64,000 bases of DNA, taken from NCBI GenBank assembly GCA_963819115.1, contig CAWFUR010000011.1, positions 2,135,337 through 2,199,336 on the forward strand, given 5' to 3'. The translations under genes were made by a program, and so were the position numbers. The DNA is from JACVRW01 sp963819115. GTDB lineage: Bacteria > Actinomycetota > Thermoleophilia > Solirubrobacterales > Thermoleophilaceae. Within the stretch, counting starts at the first letter, position 1. Every line of letters starts with the position of its first letter. A model generated the notes under the pieces. That model did no database searches. It was not told the DNA's origin and saw only the letters and a program-made list of their open reading frames with translations. Of this stretch, positions 9,292-18,263 are shown piece by piece.

Positions 9292-10889
9292 GCGCGGACC
9301 CGCGTCCGCCCCGGCGGGGGCGGCTCGACGCCACCGAGTGGCTCACGTTCCTGGCCTTCGCCGCGTTCGGGGTGGCCGTGCTCGCCGGAATGCTGCTCCG
9401 GGTCCGGGTCCAGGGAGGAGTGGCCACCGGCGCCGACTCCTACGTGACGGTGGACCAGCTCCAGTACCTCAACTGGATCCGCCAGGCATCGGACCACCTG
9501 GCGGTGAAGAACCTCTACGACCTCGCGGACAGCCCCCGCTCCTTCGTGCACCCCGGGGTCCTGCTCGCGGGACTGCTGCACCGGCTCGGGCTTGGGCTCG
9601 TGGAGTCTTTCCAGGTGCTGAAGCTGCTGGCCATCCCGCTGCTCTTCGGCGGAACCCTGCTGTACGTGCGCCGGTTCCTGGACGCCCCCCGGGACCGGCA
9701 CCTGGCGCTCGTGGTGGCGCTGTTCAGCGTGTCCCCGGTGGCGGCCGCGGCAGGCTGGTCGCACCTGGGAAGCAACAAGCAGGACCTGCAGCTCGACTTC
9801 ATGGCCGGCGAGATCTGGACCGGGCACTACCTGTGGGGCTACATGTTCACCGCGATCGCGGTGGCGCTCATGCCGCTGACGCTCCTGGCCTACGAGCGCG
9901 GCCGCCGGGGCGGCGGGCGGGGCATGCTCGCCGCGGCGGGCGCCGCCGGGCTGCTCTGCGCGTGGCTCCAGCCCTGGCAGGGAGCGGCGCTCGCGTTCGT
10001 GATCGTGGGCGCCGAGGCGCTGCTGCTGCGGCGCGATGACGGTGAGGCACGCAGCCTCGGGCGCGCGGCGCGCCACGTTCTGCCGGTGCTGCTCGCCATC
10101 GCCGCCCCGCTCGCCTACTACTGGATCCTCTCCCGCACCGACTCCACCTGGGAGCTGGCCGGCAGCGCCAACGCCGAGGGGGGCTGGCCGCTGTGGGTGA
10201 TGGTGGTGGGCCTGGCGCCGCTGGCAATACCCGCGCTCTTCGCCTACCGCCTGCCGGCGCCCGACTTCGGGTCGCTGGCGCTTCGCCTGTGGCCGGTCGC
10301 CTCCCTGCTCGTGTTCTACCTGCCCACCGGGACCTTCCCCGCCCACGCCATGCAGGGGATCACCATCCCGCTGGTGGTGCTGGCGGCCCTGGCGATCCGG
10401 CACCGGCTCGGCACGCGAGTGCTGCCCGCCGCACTCGCGGTGGCTGTGATCGGAGTGATGGTGGTGCCCGGGGTGATCTACCGCGTGGACAAGCTGAGGG
10501 GCGCCGTGAAGGCCGGGCTGCAGCCCTTCTTCCTCGAGGACGGCGAGCACGACGCCCTGCGCCACCTCGCCGCGGTGGACGAGGAGGGCGGGGTGCTCAC
10601 CACCTTCTACAGCGGCCAGGCGGTCCCGGCATACACCGGCCGGGCCACCTGGCTGGGTGCCACCTCCTGGACGCCGCACTTCAAGGAGCGGCGCGACGCC
10701 GCCACCCGCCTGTTCTCCGGCGAGCTCGACCGCGCGCAGGCCGCCCGGCTGATCGAGCGCTCGGGCGCGCGGTTCCTCTACTCCGACTGCCAGGGGCACC
10801 CTGACATCAGCGCGACCGTGGCGGGGGTGGCCGGGCCGCCCCAGCGCTTCGGGTGCGCAACGGTCTACCGGGTCCGCCGGGGCATCTAG
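9288..10889 (+). CDS. Polytopic membrane protein, family A copy 3
   Basis: 533 residues. The TTG start at 9288 overlaps the TGA of the ligase gene (TTGA). Family A signature: TVDQLQYLNWIRQA at residues 55-68, RSFVHPGVLLAGLL, then a MAGEIWTGHYLWGYMF helix entry and WLQPWQGAAL. The C-terminal part has ARFLYSDC and FGCATVYRVR, the same two-Cys ending as the other copies. Its position between a Wzy_C protein and a GtrB-like GT2 fits a role in extracytoplasmic glycan assembly (inference). Confidence 0.87.
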   Translation: MSADPRPPRRGRLDATEWLTFLAFAAFGVAVLAGMLLRVRVQGGVATGADSYVTVDQLQYLNWIRQASDHLAVKNLYDLADSPRSFVHPGVLLAGLLHRLGLGLVESFQVLKLLAIPLLFGGTLLYVRRFLDAPRDRHLALVVALFSVSPVAAAAGWSHLGSNKQDLQLDFMAGEIWTGHYLWGYMFTAIAVALMPLTLLAYERGRRGGGRGMLAAAGAAGLLCAWLQPWQGAALAFVIVGAEALLLRRDDGEARSLGRAARHVLPVLLAIAAPLAYYWILSRTDSTWELAGSANAEGGWPLWVMVVGLAPLAIPALFAYRLPAPDFGSLALRLWPVASLLVFYLPTGTFPAHAMQGITIPLVVLAALAIRHRLGTRVLPAALAVAVIGVMVVPGVIYRVDKLRGAVKAGLQPFFLEDGEHDALRHLAAVDEEGGVLTTFYSGQAVPAYTGRATWLGATSWTPHFKERRDAATRLFSGELDRAQAARLIERSGARFLYSDCQGHPDISATVAGVAGPPQRFGCATVYRVRRGI

Positions 10890-10892
10890 AGT
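10887..10892 (+). promoter_or_regulatory. Likely -10 box TAGAGT(CG) for leaderless GT2
   Basis: TAGAGT followed by CG lies 8 bases before the GTG at 10901. The TAG stop of the upstream gene is itself the first half of the box. The GTG has no Shine-Dalgarno sequence. Confidence 0.5.
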
Positions 10893-10900
10893 CGCGGCGC

Positions 10901-11842
10901 GTGGACGAGCGGCCTCTCCTGTCGGTGGTGATTCCCGTCCTCAACGAGGAGGAGGGGCTGCCCGAACTCCATCGGCGGCTCCTGGAGGCGCTCGGGCAGA
11001 TCGACGGCACGGTGGAGATCGTGTACGTGAACGATGGCTCCACGGACGGCTCGGTGCAGATGATCGAGGGCTGGATGCAGGACAAGCCGGGTGTGGTGCT
11101 GGTGGAGCTGTCGCGCAACTTCGGGATGGAGGTGGCCATGTCGGCCGGCATCGACAACGCGCGCGGCCGCTACGTGGTGCTGATGCACGCCGACCTCCAG
11201 GACCCTCCGGAGCTGATCCCCGACATGCTGGCCGTGGCTCGCGAGGGAGCTCACGTGGTGTTCGCGCGGCGGATCGGAAGCGACGAGAGCGCCATGAAGC
11301 GGGCGCTGGCCACCGGCTTCTACGCGCTCATGGAGCGCCTGGGACGGGTGCCGTACCAGGGCCAGGCCGGCGACTTCCGCCTGATGGCCGAGCCGGTGGT
11401 GGATGCGATCCGCCAGATGCCCGAGCGGCGCCGCTTCCTGCGCGGGATGGTGGCCTGGGTGGGCTTCGTCCAGGTGCCGATCGAATATCGCCGGGCCGGG
11501 CGCACGAGCGGGCGCGGCGCGTCCTACCCGCAGCTCTTCCGCCTGGCGCTCGAGGCGATCGCCTCCTTCTCGGACGTGCCGCTGTCGATCGCGTCCTACC
11601 TCGGGCTGGCCACCGCGGGCCTCAGCGCCCTGGCGGCGCTGGTGCTCCTCGCGCTCACCCTCACCGGAGTCCTGGCCGCCAGCGGCCAGATCTGGATCCT
11701 GGTGTCTGTGCTGTTCCTGGGCGGGGTGCAGCTGATCAGCATCGGCATCCTCGGCCGCTACCTGGCGCGCGTGCACGAGGAGTCACTGCATCGCCCCCTG
11801 TACGTGACCTCGCGGGTCGTGACCCGCGACGGTCCGCGCTGA
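10901..11842 (+). CDS. GtrB/ArnC-type polyprenyl-phosphate glycosyltransferase
   Basis: 313 residues: a GT2 domain followed by two C-terminal membrane helices, the layout of GtrB/ArnC enzymes that make polyprenyl-phosphate sugars on the inner face of the membrane. Visible motifs are VVIPVLNEE, VNDGSTD, LSRNFGMEVAMSAG and LMHADLQDPPE, then YRRAGRTSGRGASYP before the helices. The canonical DADLQ metal motif reads HADLQ here: His96 replaces the first Asp while Asp98 remains. The GTG at 10901 is favoured because the box at 10887 sits at leaderless spacing. It could supply donor to the adjacent membrane transferases. Confidence 0.9.
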   Translation: MDERPLLSVVIPVLNEEEGLPELHRRLLEALGQIDGTVEIVYVNDGSTDGSVQMIEGWMQDKPGVVLVELSRNFGMEVAMSAGIDNARGRYVVLMHADLQDPPELIPDMLAVAREGAHVVFARRIGSDESAMKRALATGFYALMERLGRVPYQGQAGDFRLMAEPVVDAIRQMPERRRFLRGMVAWVGFVQVPIEYRRAGRTSGRGASYPQLFRLALEAIASFSDVPLSIASYLGLATAGLSALAALVLLALTLTGVLAASGQIWILVSVLFLGGVQLISIGILGRYLARVHEESLHRPLYVTSRVVTRDGPR

Positions 11843-11858
11843 GGGGCGCCTAGCCGGC

Positions 11859-12593
11859 TCAGCGCTCGGGGCGCCGCGCCTGTGCGATCAGGCTGAGGCC
11901 CCAGCGCGGCTTCAGGCGGGTCTCGATCGGGCGCCAGAGCCCCACGATGCGCTCGTATACGGCGAGCGAGCGGGCGCCCAGCTGCGTGGCCCCCGAGCGC
12001 TTCTTGGCCATCCAGCCGAGCACGCCCAGGAGGTTGAACGAGTAGAGGGCCGTGAGCTCGAGCCCGGTGCCCTGCACCACGGAGCTGAGGCGCTCCCGCG
12101 TGTAGCGCCGGTAATGCCCGAAGCCCGCGTCCATCGCCCCGTACAGGCGGGGGTGCGCCGGCACCAGGATGCCGAGCCGGCCGCCGGGGCGGAGCGCCGC
12201 CGCCATCGCCGCCGCCGCGCCGAAGTCGTCATCGATGTGCTCCAGCACGTTCTGGCAGAGCACGAAGTCGAACTGCCCGGCGGCAGCCGCCAGCGTCGGC
12301 GACTCGGGCAGCATCTCGGTCACCACCGTCACTCGCGGATCCCCGGCGTAGCGGTCGCGGAGCAGGTCGCACAGGCGCGGATCCACCTCGATCAGCATGA
12401 GGCGCTCCACGCCTTCGTCCAGCAGCCGCTGCGTGAAGGTGCCCACCCCGGGGCCCACCTCGACCACGCTGGATCCGACCGCAGACCGAAACTGGTCGAA
12501 CATCCAATCGGCGAGCCGGTGCGCCCCGGCGAGCTCGTCGAGATCGAACGGGGTGTCCGCGCCGTTCGCCTGCTCCTGAGCTGGGGCCTCCAC
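11859..12593 (-). CDS. Class I SAM-dependent methyltransferase
   Basis: 244 residues, soluble. Motif I is VVEVGPGVGTFTQ (SAM binding), the acidic residue ending strand 2 is in LIEVDPRL, and QNVLEHIDDD plus LRPGGRLGILVPAHP complete a Methyltransf_11/UbiE-like fold. GHYRRYTRERL after strand 5 is shared with the methyltransferase at 39741-40472 (HHHRRYSRPQL), suggesting related substrates, perhaps a glycan or glycolipid. The GTG at 12593 is preceded 8 bases earlier by TAGATTCG and by no ribosome binding site. It is a lone gene, convergent with the GT2 at 10901. Confidence 0.9.
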   Translation of the reverse strand: MEAPAQEQANGADTPFDLDELAGAHRLADWMFDQFRSAVGSSVVEVGPGVGTFTQRLLDEGVERLMLIEVDPRLCDLLRDRYAGDPRVTVVTEMLPESPTLAAAAGQFDFVLCQNVLEHIDDDFGAAAAMAAALRPGGRLGILVPAHPRLYGAMDAGFGHYRRYTRERLSSVVQGTGLELTALYSFNLLGVLGWMAKKRSGATQLGARSLAVYERIVGLWRPIETRLKPRWGLSLIAQARRPER

Positions 12594-12601
12594 GTCCGCC
12601 G

Positions 12602-12607
12602 AATCTA
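12602..12607 (-). promoter_or_regulatory. Likely -10 box TAGATT(CG), leaderless methyltransferase
   Basis: TAGATT followed by CG on the minus strand, 8 bases before the GTG at 12593, in a 95-base divergent gap shared with the lipoprotein gene. Confidence 0.5.
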
Positions 12608-12688
12608 CCCGAACGGGTGGCGATGGCGCGGAGGGCCGATGTACGCCAAAGTACCTCGAATGAGAACTCGATCAGGGAGAAGCGCTTG

Positions 12689-13099
12689 ATGAGGTCGAAG
12701 GCCCTCGCAGTGCTGTTCGTCGTGGCCATTGTGGGCTGTGGCGGCGGAGATGACTCGAAGGACGACACCACCGCCCAGTCGCAGGCACCGGAGCAGAACG
12801 CGACGAAGACGACGGGGTCGGACGTCAAGCAGCCCACCAAGCTGGTGGGCGCCCCGACGGAGGCCAACGTGGCCAAGGCGCTCGCCTACGAGAAGCAGGG
12901 CAAGATCTACGTGGGCGCCGGAGGTTGTACGTTCAAGGCCATCGCTCCCAACAAGAAGGCCGTGGCCGCGCTGGCCAAGGTCGCCGATCCGCCGAACCAG
13001 CTGGTGAAGAACAGCAGCGGGTCGGCCGGAGTGCTGCTCACGAAGGTCACGTACTTCTGTGCCATCCAGGCGGCCAACCACCTGAAGTTCATCCCGTAG
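12689..13099 (+). CDS. Small predicted lipoprotein, function unknown
   Basis: 136 residues. A signal peptide (MRSK followed by a hydrophobic stretch) ends in a lipobox-like AIVGC, with Cys17 as the predicted lipidated residue. An Asp/Thr/Gln-rich linker follows, then a small globular part starting near KLVGAPT with two further Cys (GGCTF and YFCAI) that could form a disulfide. ATG at 12689 is chosen because AGGGAGA lies about 8 bases upstream and the signal peptide starts there. It is expected outside, anchored to the membrane. It stands alone and ends one base from the convergent GT2 gene. No family recognised. Confidence 0.82.
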   Translation: MRSKALAVLFVVAIVGCGGGDDSKDDTTAQSQAPEQNATKTTGSDVKQPTKLVGAPTEANVAKALAYEKQGKIYVGAGGCTFKAIAPNKKAVAALAKVADPPNQLVKNSSGSAGVLLTKVTYFCAIQAANHLKFIP

Positions 13100-13100
13100 C

Positions 13101-14069
13101 TCAGAGCAGCATCAGGCGCTGGCGGGCGCTGGCGGTGGCCAGCACCGCCAGCTCCGCCAGGTCCACCGGGACGACGCCCGGCATCTCGCGGAGGCTGCGG
13201 GCCACCCCGCCCGGACCCCATCCATGGCGGTAGCTCACGTAGGGAAGGCACCAGAGCAGGAAGGCCCGATCCCGGCGCGAGAGGAGTAGACCCGCCAGGG
13301 CGAGGATCAGCCGGGCGTGGCTCTCGCGCCAGATGCGCCCCCGCCATGGAAACACGCCGCGCAGCGCAGGATGGCGCTTGACCAGGGCCACCAGGGTCCG
13401 CCAGCGCCGGGTGAACCGGACCGCATCGGCAACGGTGAACTGGCGCACCACGTGGTTCACCACCGCCTCGGGCGCGAAGACCGCCGGGGCCCCCTCCTCC
13501 AGCAGCCGCAGAGCGAGGTCGGTGTCCTCCGCCCCGGCGGTCGGGATTGCCTCGTCGAAGCCGTCCACCCGCTCCAGGAGCGGTCGCGGGTAGAACATGT
13601 TGCAGGTCTCGAAGAACGGCCCGAGCCGCTCCACCCGGATGGACCGGGCCCGAGGATGGTCGAGGAGATGCTCCTCGCCGGGCTCGGGGCGCGTACGGCC
13701 CTGGACGATGGCCTCGGGAACGCTCCGGTGGGCACGCAGCCCGGCCTCGAGCCAGCCGGGCTCGGGCCGGCAGTCGTCGTCCGTGAAGGCGATCAGCGGG
13801 GCCGCGGCGGCCCGCCAGCCGGTGTTGCGCGCGGTGGCCGGGCCCGTGGACCGCTCATGCCGGAGCAGGCGATCGACGCGGGGGTCGCCCTTCGCCACCG
13901 GCGAGGCGCTGGATCCGTCATCCACCAGCACCACCTCGAAGCTCGACCGGGGCAGCGTTTGGCGCTCCAGAGCGGCAAGCAGCGTCTCCACCGTGGCCGG
14001 GCGGTCGCGGGTGGCCACCACCACGCTCACCTCCGGCACTCCCCCATCTGGCGTCTCGAACGGGCTCAT
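13101..14069 (-). CDS. Family 2 glycosyltransferase with C-terminal hydrophobic segment
   Basis: 322 residues. SVVVATRDRP opens the GT-A domain; LVDDGSS, then FTDDDCRPEPGWLEAG (DxD region), NMFYPR and AEDTDLALRLLEEG (ED pair of the catalytic region) follow. The region after residue ~240 is Arg/Trp-rich with hydrophobic stretches that could associate with the membrane. It is close to rhamnosyl/galactofuranosyl-type GT2 enzymes, but the sugar is not assignable. ATG at 14069 is chosen: TACCCTCG lies 11 bases upstream, and the preceding open frame is unlike protein. It is divergent from the gene at 14160 and tail-to-tail with the lipoprotein. Confidence 0.88.
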   Translation of the reverse strand: MSPFETPDGGVPEVSVVVATRDRPATVETLLAALERQTLPRSSFEVVLVDDGSSASPVAKGDPRVDRLLRHERSTGPATARNTGWRAAAAPLIAFTDDDCRPEPGWLEAGLRAHRSVPEAIVQGRTRPEPGEEHLLDHPRARSIRVERLGPFFETCNMFYPRPLLERVDGFDEAIPTAGAEDTDLALRLLEEGAPAVFAPEAVVNHVVRQFTVADAVRFTRRWRTLVALVKRHPALRGVFPWRGRIWRESHARLILALAGLLLSRRDRAFLLWCLPYVSYRHGWGPGGVARSLREMPGVVPVDLAELAVLATASARQRLMLL

Positions 14070-14159
14070 CAGGCCCGACGAGGGTAACCCGGGTCGCGGC
14101 CCGCGGCGGCGGGAAGGCGGGCCTCGAGGCGGGGTGATTGCCCGCGGAGGTGGGCTAGC

Positions 14160-16541
14160 ATGGGCGCGGTGGGAGACCGCCGCCCCCCTGTGCGCACTCT
14201 CGTGGCGGTTGGCCTCGTCGCGGGATCGACGCTTGCCCTGCAGGTCCTGCTGACGCGGGTCTTCTCGGCCGTTCTCTACTACCACTTCGGCTTCATGGCC
14301 ATCTCGCTGGCGCTCCTGGGCGTCGGCGCGGGAGCGATCCTGATCTACGTCAAGCCCGGGTGGTTCGACGGCGATCCGCTCGAGCGCACGCTCGCCCGCT
14401 GGAGCGTGCTCTACGCCGGGCTCCTGGTGATCGGCGTCTTCCTGCTGGTGCGCCTGGACTACACCCTCGGAGACAAGATCAACACGCAGTTCGTGTTCAA
14501 CCTGGCCGCCGCGTGCGTGCTCGCCGCGCTGCCGTTCCTGGCCGCCGGCGTGGTGATCTCACTGGCCGTGCGCGGGTACGCCCGCTCGATCGGCCGCGTG
14601 TACGCGTTCGACCTCGGCGGGGCCGGCATCGGCGCCGCGGTGGTGGTGCCGCTCATGTGGGTCTTCGACGCCCCCACCCTGCTGGTGGCGCTCGGCGTGG
14701 TGGCCGCCCTGGCCGCGCTGCTGTTCTCACTCGGCCACCCCACCGAGCAGCGCCTGGCCGGCGGAGCCCTGGGCGCCACGGTCCTCGTGGTGGTGCTGGC
14801 CGGCACCACGTCCGCCTTCTACCTGCACCCCTTCGGCCAGTCCCCGTCCGCTGAGCGCTGGACCCCGCTGGCCCGGGTGTTCGGCTACCTGCCGCCGCCC
14901 ACGCTCCGTAACGGCGACGTGGTGTACGACCGCAACTTCGGCGAGATCATCCCCTACAAGCGGGGCACCCCCCTGCCCGATTGGAGGCCGCTGCAGGAGG
15001 GTCCCCAGACGATCGGGTACTCGCTCACGCCGCGCGGGGACGCGCTCGTGATCGGCGGTGGCGGCGGCCGCGACATCCTCACCGCGCTCACCTCGGGGAT
15101 GAAGCGGGTGGACGTGGTGGAGCTGAACCGGGGCATCCGCGACGTGGTGGACAAGGACCTGCGCTCGTTCTCGGGCGGGCCCTACTCGCTGCCGCGCGTG
15201 CACACCCACATCGGCGACGGGCGCTCGGCCGTGGCCGAGAGCGACCGCAAGTTCAACCAGATCCAGATCGGCTACGTGGACACGTTCAGCCCGAGCGGCG
15301 CGCAGGCCTTCGCGCTCACGGAGAACAACCTCTACACCACCGACGCCTTCAAGCTCTACTTCGACCACCTGAAGCCGGGCGGGGTGCTGAACCTCGCGCG
15401 GCCGGTGAAGCACAACGGCGAGGAGGCGCTACGGGCCACCGTCCTCACGCTGCAGGCGCTGAAGGACTACGGGATCAAGAACCCCGAGCGCAACGTGGTG
15501 GTGATCCTGGCCAACTACACCACCCCGTTCCGAGGGTTCGAGTACGGCACGGTGCTGGCCAAGCTCACGCCCTTCACCAAGACCGAGCTGGCGCACATCG
15601 CGCGCCTGGCCAAGGTCCGGAGCACCGGGATCGCCTATGCCCCGAACGGTCCCTGGACCCGCGAATGGGCCCAGCTGCACGATGCCTCGAGCCCGGAGGA
15701 CTTCTGTGAGAACTACAAGCTCGACGTGTGCGCGCCCACCGACGACGAGCCCTTCTTCTTCAACATGAAGCGGCTGGGAGACATCGGCGGCGCCTCCACC
15801 GCGGGCAGCCTGGGCGTGCCCGATCCGGTGCTCGTGCTGCTGATCACGCTCGCCATCCTGTTGGTGCTGGCCGCGCTGGCATTCGTGATCCCCCTGGCCG
15901 TGGTGGCCCGCGAGGGCCGCCCGACCCTGAGCTCGCTCGTGTTCTTCGCGGCCATCGGCCTCGGGTTTTTGCTGATGGAGGTGGCGCTGATCCAGCGCTT
16001 CGTGCTGTTTCTTGGCTTCCCCACCTACGCGCTCTCCGTGGTCCTCTTCGCCCTACTCGTGTTCACGGGCCTGGGCTCGTACCTATCGACGCGGATGGGC
16101 GGCAACCCGCGGCGCACGGTGATCGGCGCCCTGAGCGTGGCCTGCGTGCTGATCGCGGCCAGCGCCTACGGGCTGCAGCCGCTGCTGCGCGAGCTGATCG
16201 AGGCCCCCTTCGCCCTGCGCGTGATCCTCACGGTCGTGCTGCTGGCCCCACTCGGGGTGACGCTCGGGATGGCAATGCCGATCGGGCTGGTCCGGATGGA
16301 GGGTCTCTACCCGGGCGGCGTGCCCTGGGCCTGGGGTATCAACGGCATCTCCTCGGTGGTGGCGTCGGTGCTGGCCATCTTCGTGGCCATCGAGTTCGGG
16401 TTCGCGATCACGACGCTGGTCGGCCTGGTCTTCTACCTGGCCGCCCTGGCCCACGCCGCGTTGGGGCGCTGGCCGGACGAGGGCGATCTCGAGGCCAAGC
16501 CCGACGACCAGGCGGCCCGCATGTCGGGCGTCCCCGCCTAG
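14160..16541 (+). CDS. Membrane protein with spermidine-synthase-like domain
   Basis: 793 residues in three parts. The N-terminal ~220 residues form about six helices (LVAGSTLALQVLLTRVFSA at the start). The central part has a Rossmann-type aminopropyltransferase fold: VIGGGGGRD near residue 297, VDVVELN, HIGDGRSAV and YVDTFSP with Asp374. C-terminal helices follow from about residue 560. In true spermidine synthases the last segment usually reads VDSTDP, so the second Asp is missing and polyamine synthesis is doubtful. Membrane-embedded relatives are common in bacteria, with unknown substrates. ATG at 14160 has GGAGG about 9 bases upstream. The TAG stop shares CTAG with the convergent gene. 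Confidence 0.85.
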   Translation: MGAVGDRRPPVRTLVAVGLVAGSTLALQVLLTRVFSAVLYYHFGFMAISLALLGVGAGAILIYVKPGWFDGDPLERTLARWSVLYAGLLVIGVFLLVRLDYTLGDKINTQFVFNLAAACVLAALPFLAAGVVISLAVRGYARSIGRVYAFDLGGAGIGAAVVVPLMWVFDAPTLLVALGVVAALAALLFSLGHPTEQRLAGGALGATVLVVVLAGTTSAFYLHPFGQSPSAERWTPLARVFGYLPPPTLRNGDVVYDRNFGEIIPYKRGTPLPDWRPLQEGPQTIGYSLTPRGDALVIGGGGGRDILTALTSGMKRVDVVELNRGIRDVVDKDLRSFSGGPYSLPRVHTHIGDGRSAVAESDRKFNQIQIGYVDTFSPSGAQAFALTENNLYTTDAFKLYFDHLKPGGVLNLARPVKHNGEEALRATVLTLQALKDYGIKNPERNVVVILANYTTPFRGFEYGTVLAKLTPFTKTELAHIARLAKVRSTGIAYAPNGPWTREWAQLHDASSPEDFCENYKLDVCAPTDDEPFFFNMKRLGDIGGASTAGSLGVPDPVLVLLITLAILLVLAALAFVIPLAVVAREGRPTLSSLVFFAAIGLGFLLMEVALIQRFVLFLGFPTYALSVVLFALLVFTGLGSYLSTRMGGNPRRTVIGALSVACVLIAASAYGLQPLLRELIEAPFALRVILTVVLLAPLGVTLGMAMPIGLVRMEGLYPGGVPWAWGINGISSVVASVLAIFVAIEFGFAITTLVGLVFYLAALAHAALGRWPDEGDLEAKPDDQAARMSGVPA
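16538..16541. other. Shared palindromic CTAG stop of convergent genes
   Basis: The plus gene ends with TAG at 16539-16541 and the minus gene with TAG at 16540-16538; both stops come from one CTAG. No room for an intrinsic terminator between the genes. Confidence 0.8.
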
Positions 16542-18196
16542 CCCGCCGGACGCAACTCGTAGAGCGTGGCGCAGCCGAAGCGCCGCACGGAGGCCTCGCT
16601 CGCCAGCGCGGCGCCGAGGTCAGCGGTGCGGCAATCGGAGAGCACGTAGCGAACGCCGGTGCCCCGCACCATGCCTCGCACGGCCGCCGGGTCGAGGCGG
16701 CCGGCGAACAGGTTGGACGCGTCGGCGGCGCGCGGGCCGAAGTCGGGCGTCCACGACGGGGTGGCCACCCAGGTCTCGTGCCCGGTCCAGTACGGCACGA
16801 GCGCCGCGAGGTCCACCGAGGTGAGCACTCCGCCCCCTCCCCCGTCGTCCCTGATCGCGTCGAGCGCCGACGCCTCGCCCTGATTCAGGTTGAAGGGCTG
16901 CTGGTTCAGGTACACCGCCCCGCGGGCCGATCGCACCCGGTCCACCGTGCCCGGGAGCACCAGCAGCGCGCACCAACCCACCGCCACGGCCACCGCCAGG
17001 CCGCGCCGAGAGCCGCCGCTCGCCCAGGCTCGGGCCACGTACGGCGCCAGCCCGCGGGCCGCCAGCACCGCGAGCGGGATCGAGAGGCCGTTGAACGCGT
17101 GAAAGCGGACCGGCGTGCCCGGGAACAGGTAGAGCAGTACCCCCAGCGGGGCCCAGAGACGGAGGATGCGCTCGCCGAGGCCCGCGACCCGGCCGCGATA
17201 GCCGAGTAGGGCCGGAATCGCGAGCGGGGCGAGCGCCAGCACGAGCCGGAAGGTCATCGTCCCGTCCAGTGGAGTGGCGTAGTTGTCGGTGCCGGCCTCC
17301 CACGATGCGTCGGCGTGGCGGAGAACGAAGTAGTAGGCCGCGGGCACGAGCGGCGCCGCCAGCACCGGCCACAGCGCCCTGGCGAGCTCCCGCCAGCTCG
17401 CCTCGCGGACCACGGCGGCCCACAGCGCCGACACGCCCACCACCGCGATGATCATCGCCCCCTGCCAGGGGTGCAGGGCCGATACGAGCATCGCCGCGCC
17501 CGCGGCGAGGGCGGCGGAGCGCGGCCGCCAGGGAACGCCCGTCTCCCTGAGCCGGGTCACGGACCGCTCGGCCCATAGGAACACGAGCGGCGTGAGCCCC
17601 ACGGCGATGGCGCTCATGGGATACCCCCACAGGTGGCCGGCGGGCCAGATCTCCCCCGAGATGAAGTCGAAGGTGCCCCGGCCCGTCTCGCCCCACAGGG
17701 GGGAGAGCACGGCCAGGGGCGACACGAAGAAGAGCGCCACCACCAGCGCCGCCCGCCGCTCCCACGTGCCCTCCAGGCGCGCCCGCACGAAGCTCCACAC
17801 GCCGGCGAAGAGCACCAGCACCGCCACCGGCTTCCAGAGCAGGTAGGCCACCGGCGCGGACACGCCGAGCGCGTACAGCACTCCGGACAGCAGCAACGTG
17901 GGATGCAGGAACACGTGGTCGTCGGGCCGCATGTCGAAGCGGTTGGCGATCAGCACGTGCTCGCCCGCCTCGCGGATCCACACCAGGTACTGGCCCTGGT
18001 CGGCCACGACGTATCCCTCCCACCCGCCGAACACCCCGCCGCGGAGGAAGATCCAGAACAGGAAGGCGAGCGAGAGGCCGGCCAGGGCCAGGAGAACGCC
18101 GAGGTCGAAGCGGTCGGGCCGGCTCGAGCCTGACGGTGGCGAATATCGGCTCGTGCTCGGCATGGTTTGGGGCGCGGGCGGCGGACGCGTGATCAT
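16538..18196 (-). CDS. Polytopic membrane protein, family A copy 4
   Basis: 552 residues. Signature: VADQGQYLVWIREA from residue 65, a FLHPTLLLSGVLYAL segment, SGEIWPAGHLWGYPMSAIAV, and ALHPWQGAMI where other copies have LQPWQG. It ends YVLSDC ... FGCATLYELR. ATG at 18196 is chosen because GAGGGG lies 5 bases upstream; a second ATG at 18163 has no such signal. It is a single-gene transcript, divergent from the sulfatase-like gene and sharing its terminal CTAG with the gene at 14160. The function is inferred only from membrane layout and neighbours. Confidence 0.87.
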   Translation of the reverse strand: MITRPPPAPQTMPSTSRYSPPSGSSRPDRFDLGVLLALAGLSLAFLFWIFLRGGVFGGWEGYVVADQGQYLVWIREAGEHVLIANRFDMRPDDHVFLHPTLLLSGVLYALGVSAPVAYLLWKPVAVLVLFAGVWSFVRARLEGTWERRAALVVALFFVSPLAVLSPLWGETGRGTFDFISGEIWPAGHLWGYPMSAIAVGLTPLVFLWAERSVTRLRETGVPWRPRSAALAAGAAMLVSALHPWQGAMIIAVVGVSALWAAVVREASWRELARALWPVLAAPLVPAAYYFVLRHADASWEAGTDNYATPLDGTMTFRLVLALAPLAIPALLGYRGRVAGLGERILRLWAPLGVLLYLFPGTPVRFHAFNGLSIPLAVLAARGLAPYVARAWASGGSRRGLAVAVAVGWCALLVLPGTVDRVRSARGAVYLNQQPFNLNQGEASALDAIRDDGGGGGVLTSVDLAALVPYWTGHETWVATPSWTPDFGPRAADASNLFAGRLDPAAVRGMVRGTGVRYVLSDCRTADLGAALASEASVRRFGCATLYELRPAG

Positions 18197-18249
18197 AGGG
18201 ACCCCTCGGCTTGCTCCGGGGAGGTGGCGCCCGGCTTCCCGGGCGGTCA

Positions 18250-18255
18250 TACACT
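18250..18255 (+). promoter_or_regulatory. Likely -10 box TACACT(CG), leaderless sulfatase gene
   Basis: TACACT followed by CG lies 8 bases before an in-frame TTG at 18264. No ATG or GTG occurs in that frame nearby, so the box helps decide the start. Confidence 0.45.
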
Positions 18256-18263
18256 CGCCCGGC

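Noticed and set aside
11843..11858. Intrinsic terminator between convergent genes
   Set aside because: Only 16 bases, G+C-rich with no hairpin plus T-run. Other convergent gaps are shorter or equally plain, so I call no terminator.
12907..13347. Minus-strand frame opposite the lipoprotein gene
   Set aside because: Overlaps the GT2 C-terminus and the lipoprotein on the other strand and has no recognisable features.
14160..16541. Annotation as a true spermidine synthase (speE)
   Set aside because: The membrane helices at both ends and VDTFSP in place of VDSTDP argue against it; only the fold is supported.
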